DNA of 64,000 nt, from NCBI RefSeq assembly GCF_039544005.1, contig NZ_BAABKV010000001.1, positions 4,278,001 through 4,342,000 of the forward strand. The letters run 5' to 3'. Source of the DNA: Kitasatospora paranensis (GTDB taxonomy: Bacteria > Actinomycetota > Actinomycetes > Streptomycetales > Streptomycetaceae). The notes under the pieces were generated by a model. The model searched no databases. It was not told the origin of the DNA and saw only the letters and a list, made by a program, of their open reading frames with translations. Of this stretch, positions 29,402 to 37,757 are shown one piece after another; position 1 is the first letter of the stretch; the number at the start of each line of letters is the position of its first letter. The position numbers and the translations under genes are program-made.

Positions 29402-30816
29402 ATGCCGTACGGAACCCTGCCCTCGCCACTGGACGAACAGACGTGGCGGTCCATGCCCGCCGCGCAGCAGCCGGACTGGCCCGACCCCGCCGCCCTGGAG
29501 CGGGTCTGCGACGAACTGCGCAGTTACCCGCCGCTGGTGTTCGCCGGCGAGTGCGACAACCTGACCGCGCGCCTGGCCGCCGTCGCCCGCGGCGAGGCCT
29601 TCCTGCTCCAGGGCGGCGACTGCGCGGAGACCTTCGACGGGGTCTCCGCCGACCAGATCCGCTCCAAGCTGAAGACCATGCTGCAGATGGCCGCGGTGCT
29701 GACCTTCGGCGCCTCGGTGCCGGTGGTGAAGGTCGGCCGGATCGCCGGCCAGTACTCCAAGCCGCGTTCGCAGCCCACCGAGACCCGCGACGGCGTCACC
29801 CTGCCGACCTACCGCGGTGACTCGGTCAACGGCCTGGAGTTCACCGCCGGGGCCCGGTGCCCGACCCGCAGCGCCTGCTGCGGATGTACAACCACTCCGC
29901 GGCCACCCTGAACCTCGTCCGCGCCTTCATCACCGGCGGCTACGCCGATCTGCGCGAAGTGCACTCCTGGAACCAGGACTTCGTGCGCACCTCGCCCGCC
30001 GGCCAGCGCTACGAGCGGCTCGCCGAGGAGATCGACTGCGCGCTGTCCTTCATGCGCGCCTGCGGGGTCGACCCGACCGAGCTGCACCGCACCGAGTTCT
30101 ACACCAGCCACGAGGCGCTGATCCTGGACTACGAGTGCGCGATGTCCCGGCTCGACAGCCGCACCACGCGCCGCTACGACACCTCCGGGCACATGATCTG
30201 GATCGGCGAGCGGACACGCCAACTCGACGGTGCTCACCTGGAGTTCGCCTCGAAGGTGAGCAACCCGGTCGGTGTGAAGCTGGGCCCGACCACCACCGCC
30301 GACGAGGCCCTCACGCTGATCGACCGGCTGGACCCCAAGCGGACCCCGGGCCGGCTCACCTTCATCACCCGGATGGGGGCGGAGCGGATCCGCGACCTGC
30401 TGCCGGCCCTGGTGGAGAAGGTCACCGCCGAGGGCGCCCGGGTCGCCTGGGTCTGCGACCCGATGCACGGCAACACCTTCACCGCCTCCACCGGCCACAA
30501 GACCCGCAGCTTCGACGCGGTCCTGGACGAGGTGGCCGGCTTCTTCGACGTGCACCGCGCGCTCGGCAGCCACCCCGGCGGGATCCACGTCGAGATCACC
30601 GGCGACGATGTCACCGAGTGCGTCGGCGGCGGCTTCGGCCTGGTCGCCGAGGACCTCCACCAGCGGTACGAGTCCGCCTGCGACCCGCGGCTGAACCGCA
30701 GCCAGTCCCTGGACCTCGCGTTCCTGGTCGCCGAGATGTACCGCGGTCGGGGCTCCGGCACCGGGACGAGCCAGGGCGCCGGGCCGGGCGTCGCGACCGT
30801 GCAGGCGGTGCGCTGA
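29402..30816 (+). pseudogene. Class II 3-deoxy-D-arabino-heptulosonate 7-phosphate synthase, frameshifted
   Basis: First step of the shikimate pathway, PEP plus erythrose 4-phosphate to DAHP. Plant/actinobacterial type II enzyme: SYPPLVFAGECDNLTARLAA, FLLQGGDCAETFDG, PVVKVGRIAGQYSKPRS, GDSVNGLEFTAGAR, then in the next frame PDPQRLLRMYNHSAATLNLV, REVHSWNQDFV, EFYTSHEALIL, WVCDPMHGNTFTASTGHKTR. The frame is lost at about 29845-29862 in CCGGGGCCCGG. One base restores about 471 residues with all catalytic motifs. The stop overlaps the chorismate mutase start (TGATG). An additional DAHP synthase in such an operon normally raises chorismate supply. Confidence 0.9.
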
Positions 30817-31190
30817 TGCGTGCCGTCCGCGGCGCCGTCCAGGTCGACCGGGACGACCCAGCCGAAGTCCTGGAGGCGACCAGGCTGCTGCTGACCGAGG
30901 TCATGGCGGCGAACTCGCTCGTCCCCGACGACCTGGTCTCCATCCTGTTCACCGCCACGCCCGACCTGCGCAGCGGGTTCCCCGCCCGGGCCGCCCGCGA
31001 ACTCGGTCTCACCGACGTGCCGTTGATGTGCGCGCAGGAACTCGACGTGGAGGGCGGCCTGCCCCGGACCGTCCGGGTACTGGTCACCGCGGAGACCCCG
31101 CTGACCCGGGCCGCGATCACCCACGTCTACCTCGGCGGCGCGCGGGCACTGCGGCCCGACCTGTCGGGCCGGCTGGCGGGCGCCCGATGA
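30816..31190 (+). CDS. aroH: AroH-type chorismate mutase
   Basis: A 124-residue trimeric AroH-class mutase turning chorismate into prephenate: MRAVRGAVQVDRDDP start with the active-site Arg, a LLLTEVMAANSLVPDDLVSI helix, LFTATPDLRSGFPARAAREL, PLMCAQELDVEGGLPRTVRV with the second Arg. ATG overlaps the DAHP synthase stop by one base (TGATG) and its own stop overlaps the next ATG (ATGA), so DAHP synthase, mutase and prephenate dehydrogenase are translationally linked. Confidence 0.95.
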   Translation: MRAVRGAVQVDRDDPAEVLEATRLLLTEVMAANSLVPDDLVSILFTATPDLRSGFPARAARELGLTDVPLMCAQELDVEGGLPRTVRVLVTAETPLTRAAITHVYLGGARALRPDLSGRLAGAR

Positions 31191-32350
31191 TCCGTACCGC
31201 CGCGGTGGTCGGTGCTGGCCTGATCGGCACCTCGGTGGCGCTCGCGCTCAGCCGGCGCGGCGTCCTCGTCCACCTGATCGACACCGACCGGAACGCCGTC
31301 CGCACCGCCGTCGCGCTCGGCGGCGGGGTCGACCACCCACCCGAGCATCCGGTCGACATCGCCGTGATGGCCGTCCCGCCGAGCTCGGTGGGCCGGGTCC
31401 TGGCCGAACACCAGAACCGCCGGCTGGCGTACGCCTACACCGACGTCGCCAGCGTCAAGCGCGAGCCGGAGCAGGCGGTGCTGGTGGCCGCACCCGACCC
31501 GGGCAGCTTCGTCGGCGGCCACCCGATGGCCGGCGGCGAACGCTCCGGGCCGCTGGCCGCCTGCGCCAACCTCTTCGAGGGCCGCACCTGGGTGCTCACC
31601 ACCTGCGAGCACACCACCCGGGAGACGCTCAACCGGGCGCTCGCCCTGGTCGCGCTCTGCGGCGCGGTGCCGGTGGTCATGGAGAGCACCGCGCACGACC
31701 GCGCGGTCGCCCTGGTCTCGCACGCCCCCCACGTGGTGGCCGCCCTGATGGCCGCCCGGCTGGAGCACGCGCCCGAGGAGGCGTCCCGGCTGGCCGGCCA
31801 GGGGGTGCGCGACATGACCCGGATCGCCGGCGGCGACCCGGGCCTGTGGGGCGACATCCTGGAGTCCAACGCGACGGCCGTCGCCGACGTGCTCGCCGAC
31901 TTCGCGGAGGACCTGGCCGCCACGGTGCACGCGCTGCGCAGCCTCGCCGTGGCCGACGCGGCCCGCCGGGCCGAGGAGATGACCCGGGTGATCGACCTGC
32001 TCGGCCGCGGGAACGCCGGCCGGGCCCGGCTGCCCGGGAAGGCCGGCGCGGTCGGCGGCGCCCTGGTGCCGGTGGTGATCGGGGACCGGCCCGGCGAACT
32101 CGCCCGGCTGTTCGCGGCCGTCCAGGAGACCGGCGTGAACGTCGAGGACGTCTCCATCGACCACTCCACCGGGCGGCCCAGCGGCCTGGTCGAGCTGGTG
32201 GTGGCGGCCGACAAGGCCGGTCTGCTCGCCGACCGGCTGCTCGCCGCGAGCTGGACCGTCCAGCGGGTCCGTCCGGTCTACCCGTCGGCCCGGCCCGGCC
32301 CGGCCGACCCCGAGTGGGGCCAGCCCGCCCGGATCTCCGTGCCCGGGTAG
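31187..32350 (+). CDS. Prephenate dehydrogenase with C-terminal ACT domain
   Basis: A 387-residue NAD-dependent enzyme that makes 4-hydroxyphenylpyruvate from prephenate. N-terminal Rossmann motif VVGAGLIGTSVALAL (residues 7-21), DVASVK, catalytic FVGGHPMAGGERSGP with the conserved His, HDRAVALVSHAPHVVAALMA, and an ACT domain (PVVIGDRPGELARLFAAVQE about 286-305) for possible tyrosine feedback. It overlaps the mutase by ATGA. Homologues in natural-product clusters (CloF/NovF types) serve 4-hydroxyphenylpyruvate supply. The ACT domain means inhibition by tyrosine is still possible. Confidence 0.94.
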   Translation: MIRTAAVVGAGLIGTSVALALSRRGVLVHLIDTDRNAVRTAVALGGGVDHPPEHPVDIAVMAVPPSSVGRVLAEHQNRRLAYAYTDVASVKREPEQAVLVAAPDPGSFVGGHPMAGGERSGPLAACANLFEGRTWVLTTCEHTTRETLNRALALVALCGAVPVVMESTAHDRAVALVSHAPHVVAALMAARLEHAPEEASRLAGQGVRDMTRIAGGDPGLWGDILESNATAVADVLADFAEDLAATVHALRSLAVADAARRAEEMTRVIDLLGRGNAGRARLPGKAGAVGGALVPVVIGDRPGELARLFAAVQETGVNVEDVSIDHSTGRPSGLVELVVAADKAGLLADRLLAASWTVQRVRPVYPSARPGPADPEWGQPARISVPG

Positions 32351-32467
32351 CCACCGCACTCCCCCGGCCCACCGCACCACCGCATCGCGACGACCGCACC
32401 GCCACCACGGCCCGCCCCGGCCCACCGCCGGGGCGGGCCGCCCTGCGAACCCGTAGAGGAGCACCCC

Positions 32468-33706
32468 GTGACCACCACCGTCGGGCCGGCGACCGCCCGG
32501 ATCCCCGGCTCCAAGAGCATCACCAACCGGGCCCTGCTGCTGGCCGCCGCGGCCCTCGGCCCGAGCCGGCTGGGCGACCCGCTGGTCAGCGCCGACACCG
32601 TGGCTTTCCGCAGCGCCCTGGAGGACCTCGGTGTCCGGGTCACCGACGACGGCCGCGACTGGGTGGTGCACGGCACCGGCCGGGGGCCGCACGGCCGGGC
32701 CCGGATCTGGTGCGAGGACGCCGGGACGGCCGCCCGCTTCCTGCCCGTCCTCGCCGCGGCCGGCTCCGGCCGCTTCGAGGTCGACGGCACGGACCAGCTG
32801 CGGGCCCGCCCGCTCGGCCCGCTCGTCCGGGCGCTGGCCCGGCTCGGCGCCGACGTGGCGACCGGCCCGGACGGCGGGCTGCCGCTGGTGATCCGCACCA
32901 ACGGCCTGCAGGGCGGCGAACTCGCCCTGGACTCCAGCACCAGCAGCCAGTACCTGACCGGCCTGCTGCTGTCCGCCCCGCTGATGCGCACCCCGCTGAC
33001 CGTCCATGCGGCGGGCCTGGTCAGCCGCCCGTACATCGACATGACGGTGGCCCTGATGCGGCGCTTCGGCGCCGAGGTCGCCCAGGGGCCGGACGGCCGG
33101 CTGCGGGTCGACGGCGGCTACCGGCCGACCGACCTGGCCGTCGAGCCGGACGCCTCCACCGCCTCGTACGTCTTCGCCGCCGCCGCGGTGACCGGACGCT
33201 CGGTGACCGTGCCCGGGCTGGGTCGCGACAGCCTGCAGGGCGACCTGCGGTTCGTCGAGGTGCTGCGCACGGCCGGTGCCCGGGTGGAGATCGGGGCGGG
33301 AGCCACCACGGTCACCGGGACGGGCCGGCTGCGCGGCGGGTTCGCGGTCGACATGGGGGACATCTCGGACACCTTCATGACGCTGGCGGCGATCGCCCCG
33401 CTGGCCGACGCCCCGATCACGGTGCACGGCATCGAGCACGCCCGGTGGAAGGAGTCCGACCGGATCGCCGCGGTCGCCGGGAACCTGCGGCGGCTCGGCG
33501 TCGACGTGGTGGAGGGCCCCGACCGGCTCACCGTCCACCCCGGCCCCGTCCGCGGCGGGGTGGTGGACTGCCACCGGGACCACCGGATCGCGATGTCCTT
33601 CTCCGTCCTGGGCCTGCAGGTGCCGGGCATCGTGCTGGACGACCCGGCGTGCGTGGGCAAGACCTTCCCGGAGTTCCACACGGAGTTCGCCCGGCTGTTC
33701 GGGTGA
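32468..33706 (+). CDS. aroA: 5-enolpyruvylshikimate-3-phosphate synthase
   Basis: A 412-residue shikimate enzyme using PEP and shikimate 3-phosphate. Motifs: RIPGSKSITNRALLLAAAAL, DAGTAARFLPVLAA (glyphosate/PEP loop; standard family Asn is Asp here), SSTSSQYLTGLLLSAPLM, GLVSRPYIDMTVALMRRFGA, EPDASTASYVFAAAAVTGRS, RWKESDRIAAVAGNL, DDPACVGKTFPEFHTEFARL. GTG 32468 follows GAGGAG. This is the last gene of the supply operon; two hairpins follow. It may be the only aroA or a second copy; this cannot be told from the window. Confidence 0.94.
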   Translation: MTTTVGPATARIPGSKSITNRALLLAAAALGPSRLGDPLVSADTVAFRSALEDLGVRVTDDGRDWVVHGTGRGPHGRARIWCEDAGTAARFLPVLAAAGSGRFEVDGTDQLRARPLGPLVRALARLGADVATGPDGGLPLVIRTNGLQGGELALDSSTSSQYLTGLLLSAPLMRTPLTVHAAGLVSRPYIDMTVALMRRFGAEVAQGPDGRLRVDGGYRPTDLAVEPDASTASYVFAAAAVTGRSVTVPGLGRDSLQGDLRFVEVLRTAGARVEIGAGATTVTGTGRLRGGFAVDMGDISDTFMTLAAIAPLADAPITVHGIEHARWKESDRIAAVAGNLRRLGVDVVEGPDRLTVHPGPVRGGVVDCHRDHRIAMSFSVLGLQVPGIVLDDPACVGKTFPEFHTEFARLFG

Positions 33707-33713
33707 GACGGCC

Positions 33714-33768
33714 GAGGGCGCGCCCGGTGGGCGCGCCCTCGAGCACCGCCGTCCCGCGGGACGGCGGT
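33714..33768. terminator. Two hairpins between aroA and the PNPOx-like gene
   Basis: A first stem of 12 bp (GAGGGCGCGCCC / GGGCGCGCCCTC, 3-nt loop, 33714-33740) and a second, loopless 24-bp palindrome (ACCGCCGTCCCG / CGGGACGGCGGT, 33745-33768), between convergent genes. Confidence 0.75.
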
Positions 33769-33776
33769 ACCCGCGC

Positions 33777-34676
33777 TCAGCGCGGGTTGAACGGCGACGG
33801 TGCGGCGAACCGCCACCGCAGCGTGGTGAAGTCCCGCACCTCGACCACCTGCTCCACCTCGAACTCGACCAGCCGCAGGGCCCCCTGGACGGCCTTGGCC
33901 CGTCCCTCGTCCCAGTCGATCCGGGCCTTGCCGGTGACGTGCAGGGCGTGCCCGGACTCCCAGTCGAGGAAGGTCAGGCCGCAGGCCGGGTCGAGCTGGA
34001 GGTTGCCCAGGGTCATGTAGAAGGAGTTGCCGAAGTAGTCGGGCCAGACCAGCCGGTCCGGCGCGGTCACCCGGACGAAGCCGGGATCGCCGCCCCGGTG
34101 CGAGGCGTCGGCGCCGTGCTGGGGCGCCCGGCTGGCGATGAAGAAGGTGTCCGCCCCGGTGATCCAGCGCTGCTGGTCCTCGTCCAGCAGCGCGGAGCGG
34201 CGGACCTGCGGTGCCGGCCCCGCCGGGGCGTCCGGCCGCAGCGCCCGCTGCTGCAGGTACTTGGGGCAGTTGCCCAGCACCTGTTCGGTGGTGACCAGCA
34301 GGCCGTCGCCCTCGCGGCGGGCGACTCCGTTGATCCGGATGCGCTGGCTGGACTGCGGCTCGATGGCGAGGATGCCGATGTCCCGCTGCTGGTCGAACAC
34401 GCCCTCCAGCGGGTCGCCCGGCACCGGCAGCGCGTGGACGGCGATGGTACGGGTGCCGGTCGCGCCGGCGAATCCGCGCGGCCCGGTGACCACGGTCGAC
34501 CAGGCGGCGCCGGAGTCGTCCACGCCGCCGATCACCAGCATCCGCTGGCGCCGCAGGAAGAGGTCGAACGGCGGCGGGATCTCCGCCCCGAACATCGGCG
34601 AGCCCCAGCCGGCATGGCCCTCGCCGGCCTGCTTCTGCACCGCCTGCTCACCCTCGTGGTACGGGGTCTTGACCAT
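33777..34676 (-). CDS. Pyridoxamine 5'-phosphate oxidase-fold (FMN-binding split barrel) protein
   Basis: A 299-residue protein with a PNPOx-like core: FLRRQRMLVIGGVDDSGAAW near residue 40, QQRDIGILAIEPQSSQRIRI, and later GNSFYMTLGNLQLDPACGLT, and FLDWESGHALHVTGKARIDW. Family proteins of this size bind flavin or haem/F420 and often reduce or oxidise aromatic substrates; the substrate is unknown. ATG 34676 has GAGAGGA. It lies 82 bp downstream of the GAPDH gene on the same strand, so it is probably in one operon with it. Confidence 0.82.
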   Translation of the reverse strand: MVKTPYHEGEQAVQKQAGEGHAGWGSPMFGAEIPPPFDLFLRRQRMLVIGGVDDSGAAWSTVVTGPRGFAGATGTRTIAVHALPVPGDPLEGVFDQQRDIGILAIEPQSSQRIRINGVARREGDGLLVTTEQVLGNCPKYLQQRALRPDAPAGPAPQVRRSALLDEDQQRWITGADTFFIASRAPQHGADASHRGGDPGFVRVTAPDRLVWPDYFGNSFYMTLGNLQLDPACGLTFLDWESGHALHVTGKARIDWDEGRAKAVQGALRLVEFEVEQVVEVRDFTTLRWRFAAPSPFNPR

Positions 34677-34758
34677 CGCTCATCCTCTCTGTGCCATCCG
34701 TGCCGCGGGCCGGACGAGGATCCCGCCCCCGCCCGGCCCGCGGTGTTCTCCGGTCGCG

Positions 34759-35766
34759 TCAGGCGTGCCGGCCGACCAGCCGCACGGTGTCGACGACCCG
34801 GTTGGAGAAGCCCCACTCGTTGTCGTACCAGCCGACGATCTTGACCTGGGTGCCGCCGATGACCTTGGTCAGCCCGGAGTCGAAGATGCAGGAGGCCGGG
34901 TCGGTGACGATGTCGCTGGAGACGATCGGCTCGTCGGTGTAGCGCAGGATCCCCGCCAGCTCGCCCTCGGCGGCCCGGGCGAACAGCGCGTTGACCTCCT
35001 CGACGGTGGTCTCCCGGCCGACCGTGACGGTCAGGTCGGTGACCGAGCCGACGACCACCGGCACGCGCAGCGCGTAGCCGTCGAGCCGGCCGTTGAGCTC
35101 CGGCAGCACCTGGCCGATGGCCTTCGCGGCACCGGTGCTGGTGGGCACGGTGTTGCCGGCGGCGGCACGGGCCCGGCGGAGGTCCTTGTGCGGGCCGTCC
35201 TGGAGGTTCTGGTCCTGGGTGTAGGCGTGCACGGTGGTCATCAGGCCGTGCTCGATGCCCAGCGCGTCGTTCAGCACCTTCGCCATCGGGGCGAGACAGT
35301 TGGTGGTGCAGGAGGCGTTCGAGACGATGGTGTGCGACCCGTCGTCGTACACCGCGTCGTTGACGCCGATCGCGATGGTGAGGTCCTGGTTGGTGGCCGG
35401 GGCCGAGATGATCACCTTGCGGGCGCCGGCGGCCAGGTGGGCCTTGGCCTTCTCGGCGTCGGTGAAGACGCCGGTGGACTCGATGACCACGTCGACACCG
35501 AGCTCGCCCCAGGGCAGGTCGGCGGGGTTGCGCTCGGCGGTGACGCGGATCGTGCGGCCGTCCACGGTGATCTCGCCCTGACCGGCCGACACCGGCACCG
35601 GCAGCTTGCCGAGCGTGCTGTCGTACTTCAGGAGGTGGGCCAGGGTCGCCGCGTCGGTGAGGTCGTTGATCGCCACGACCTCGATGTCGGCATTCTGCTC
35701 AAGTGCGGCGCGGAAGAAGCTCCGGCCGATCCGGCCGAATCCGTTGATGCCTACCTTGATTGCCAC
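34759..35766 (-). CDS. gap: Glyceraldehyde-3-phosphate dehydrogenase inside the cluster
   Basis: A 335-residue NAD-dependent GAPDH: VGINGFGRIGRSFFRAAL, IESTGVFTDAEKAKAHL, VSNASCTTNCLAPMAKVLND with the catalytic Cys (about residue 152) and its His in HAYTQDQNLQDGPHKDLRRA, TGAAKAIGQVLPELNGRLDG, and WYDNEWGFSNRVVDTVRL. Class I fold, full length, catalytic residues intact. GTG 35766 with AAGGGG upstream. It is placed between aromatic-supply genes and the GBL-controlled genes, with a palindromic operator about 200 bp upstream. A second GAPDH may give self-resistance to a GAPDH-targeting product (as reported for pentalenolactone or heptelidic acid producers), or adjust triose and erythrose 4-phosphate supply. 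Confidence 0.95.
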   Translation of the reverse strand: MAIKVGINGFGRIGRSFFRAALEQNADIEVVAINDLTDAATLAHLLKYDSTLGKLPVPVSAGQGEITVDGRTIRVTAERNPADLPWGELGVDVVIESTGVFTDAEKAKAHLAAGARKVIISAPATNQDLTIAIGVNDAVYDDGSHTIVSNASCTTNCLAPMAKVLNDALGIEHGLMTTVHAYTQDQNLQDGPHKDLRRARAAAGNTVPTSTGAAKAIGQVLPELNGRLDGYALRVPVVVGSVTDLTVTVGRETTVEEVNALFARAAEGELAGILRYTDEPIVSSDIVTDPASCIFDSGLTKVIGGTQVKIVGWYDNEWGFSNRVVDTVRLVGRHA

Positions 35767-35967
35767 GGGTGGGCCCCTTCTGGTGGGTGCACCTGGGCGC
35801 GCGCAGCGCCGGTGGTCCGCGCGCCCGGCACTGGTCTGTACGCCCGACGCTAGGCGGCGGCCAGGACACGGAGTTGTCGATCCGCGCACGGGTTCTTGGC
35901 GGCCTGTGCACGATCGGGTACGCAGCCTTCCCCCGTCGACGGCATCAGTGGTGCCGATTTCATCCAG

Positions 35968-35985
35968 ATACCTTCCCGAAGGTAT
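35968..35985. promoter_or_regulatory. GBL-receptor-type operator 1 (ATACCTTC-N2-GAAGGTAT)
   Basis: ATACCTTCCCGAAGGTAT: two perfect 8-bp arms. It lies in the gap between the gap gene (minus) and the AraC gene (plus), 83 bp before AraC. The same sequence recurs at three other sites in the window; this copy is the best. Confidence 0.8.
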
Positions 35986-36065
35986 GTTTTCATGATGGAG
36001 GGTCAGCCTCTCCGCGGGGCGGCCCGGGGTGTCAGTGAACCGCCTCACGTCCCAGCGGGGGAGCC

Positions 36066-36785
36066 ATGGATGTTCTGCGCACCGAGACCGGGCACACCTC
36101 GCCACCGGTCGCGGACCACATCAGCGAGGTCAACCTGGGCCAGGTCCGGATCTCCGTCGTCGAGGGCGAGACGGCGGGCGCCGGCCCCGACGCCGTCCGG
36201 ACCACCCAGCAGCGCGACCGGGCCGGCGCGTCCTACCTGAGGGTGCAGTGCCCGCTCTCCGACCCGCTCGCCGTCCCCGAGCTGCTCCGGCGGCTCGCCG
36301 ACCAGGGCGCCCTGCCGGCCGGCCGTACGGCGGAGTTGCTCGCCCGCGGCATCACCGGGCTGGTCGCCCAGGCCTGCGCCGACTACATGGAGCACGACCC
36401 GAGGTCGCCGGGCCCCGTCCGCGGCTCCGGCCTGGCCCGCCGCGCCATGCTCCAGCGGATCAAGCACTTCGCCCGCAGCCGGCTGGCCGACCCCGAGCTC
36501 AAGCCCGAGATGCTCGCCCAGCAGCACCACATCTCGCTGCGCTACCTGCAGAAGCTCTTCCAGGAGCACGGCCAGAGCCCGGCCAGCTGGATCCGCGACG
36601 AACGGCTGCACCACTGCTGCACCGAACTCCGCGACCCGCGGCTCGCCCACCTGACCATCGCCATGATCGGCGAGCGCTCAGGCCTGTACGGCGCCTCGCA
36701 CTTCAGCCGGCTGTTCCGGGAGCGCTACGGCCTTTCGCCGCGCACCTACCGGCGGGACCACCAACCCCTGCCCAGCGCCGCCTGA
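36066..36785 (+). CDS. AraC-family transcriptional regulator
   Basis: A 239-residue regulator with the C-terminal AraC/XylS double HTH (about residues 135-235): LARRAMLQRIKHFARSRLAD, then EMLAQQHHISLRYLQKLFQE, SPASWIRDERL, and the second HTH IAMIGERSGLYGASHFSRLF with RERYGLSPRTYRR. The N-terminal ligand domain is short (about 125 residues). ATG 36066 follows CGGGGGAGCC. A strong GBL-receptor-type operator lies 81-98 bp upstream, so it is probably switched by the GBL receptor and acts as a pathway activator. The stop codon is the first base of a 36-bp tandem repeat. Confidence 0.9.
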   Translation: MDVLRTETGHTSPPVADHISEVNLGQVRISVVEGETAGAGPDAVRTTQQRDRAGASYLRVQCPLSDPLAVPELLRRLADQGALPAGRTAELLARGITGLVAQACADYMEHDPRSPGPVRGSGLARRAMLQRIKHFARSRLADPELKPEMLAQQHHISLRYLQKLFQEHGQSPASWIRDERLHHCCTELRDPRLAHLTIAMIGERSGLYGASHFSRLFRERYGLSPRTYRRDHQPLPSAA

Positions 36786-36890
36786 CCCATCGGCACCACC
36801 CGTCCGATCCGCGCCGCGTGACCCATCGGCACCACCCCGCCGATCCGCGCCGCGTGACCCATCGGCACCACCCCGCCGATCCGCGCCGCC
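36783..36890 (+). repeat. Three 36-bp tandem repeats, each a hairpin
   Basis: Three head-to-tail 36-bp units (36783, 36819, 36855), nearly identical; unit 1 differs by two bases in the middle. Unit 1 starts on the AraC stop codon. Each unit contains ATCGGC-N8-GCCGAT or a close variant, so the RNA can form three stem-loops. The region separates AraC from the methyltransferase. Confidence 0.85.
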
Positions 36891-36986
36891 GCCGATCAGC
36901 TCCACCAGCCGTGCCCCGACCCGACCCGACCCGCCACCCGGTCCCCCGGGCGACCGGCGCCACCGGTCCCGACCGAAAGGCCATCC

Positions 36987-37757
36987 GTGTCCAGCTTCGA
37001 ATACCCCGGCGAGTACTACGAGGTGATCCGCAAGGATTTCCGCGACCTCGCCGCCGAGACCGAGTTCCTCGCCTCGTACCTGCCCCCGGGCGGACGGGTG
37101 CTCGACATCGGCAGCGGCACCGGCAGCAACCTGCGCGCCCTCGCCGCGCTCGGCCACCCCGGCACCGGCCTCGACCAGAGCGAGGCCTTCACCGCCTACG
37201 CGATCACGGCCGCCGACCCGGGCTCCGCCGCGACCGCGTACGTGCACACCCGGGCCGAGGAGTTCACCACCGACGACCGGTTCGACCTGGTGTACAGCCT
37301 CTTCAGCACGCTGAACCAGCTGAGCCGGGCCGAGCTGCGGCAGCTGCTCACCACCGTCCTCGGCTGGCTCGCACCGGGCGGCCATGTCGTCATCGACATC
37401 GGCCACCTGCTCAACTTCGTCGACGGCTACCAGCCGAACATCATCGCCCACCACCAGGGCGACGACCTGCTGGTCACCCGCCTGGCCCGGCAGTCCGTGC
37501 ACGCCCACCGCGCGGTGTGGCGCAACGAGGAGACCATCATCGCCCGCGACGGCGAGGGCCGGGTCTCCATGTACGCCAACTTCTTCGACCAGACCGTCTT
37601 CACCGCACCCGAGGTGCGCGACCTGCTGGTCGACGCCGGATTCGAGGTCGTCGCCGAGTACGGCGGCTTCCGCAAGGAGCCCGGGCCGCGGATCGGCCGG
37701 GGCCCGCTCCTCTTCGTCGCCCGCGCCGCCGCCGATGCCCAGGAGGCCGCCGCATGA
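36987..37757 (+). CDS. Class I SAM-dependent methyltransferase
   Basis: A 256-residue Rossmann methyltransferase: RVLDIGSGTGSNLRALAALG (motif I, about residues 38-57), TGLDQSEAFTAYAI (post-I), EEFTTDDRFDLVYSLFSTLN (motif II region), APGGHVVIDIGHLLN. Many members of this class methylate oxygen or nitrogen of small molecules. It overlaps the ligase gene downstream by ATGA (37754-37757), so the two products are probably made together. The substrate is unknown; O-methylation of a catechol from the HpaB pathway is one option. Confidence 0.9.
   Translation: MSSFEYPGEYYEVIRKDFRDLAAETEFLASYLPPGGRVLDIGSGTGSNLRALAALGHPGTGLDQSEAFTAYAITAADPGSAATAYVHTRAEEFTTDDRFDLVYSLFSTLNQLSRAELRQLLTTVLGWLAPGGHVVIDIGHLLNFVDGYQPNIIAHHQGDDLLVTRLARQSVHAHRAVWRNEETIIARDGEGRVSMYANFFDQTVFTAPEVRDLLVDAGFEVVAEYGGFRKEPGPRIGRGPLLFVARAAADAQEAAA

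Noticed and set aside
31127..33679. Open frame of 850 codons on the minus strand across prephenate dehydrogenase and EPSP synthase
   Set aside because: Shadow of conserved enzymes on the other strand; no recognisable domain.
36783..36890. Tandem repeats as a possible CRISPR array
   Set aside because: Units abut with no spacer sequence between them, and no cas genes are present.
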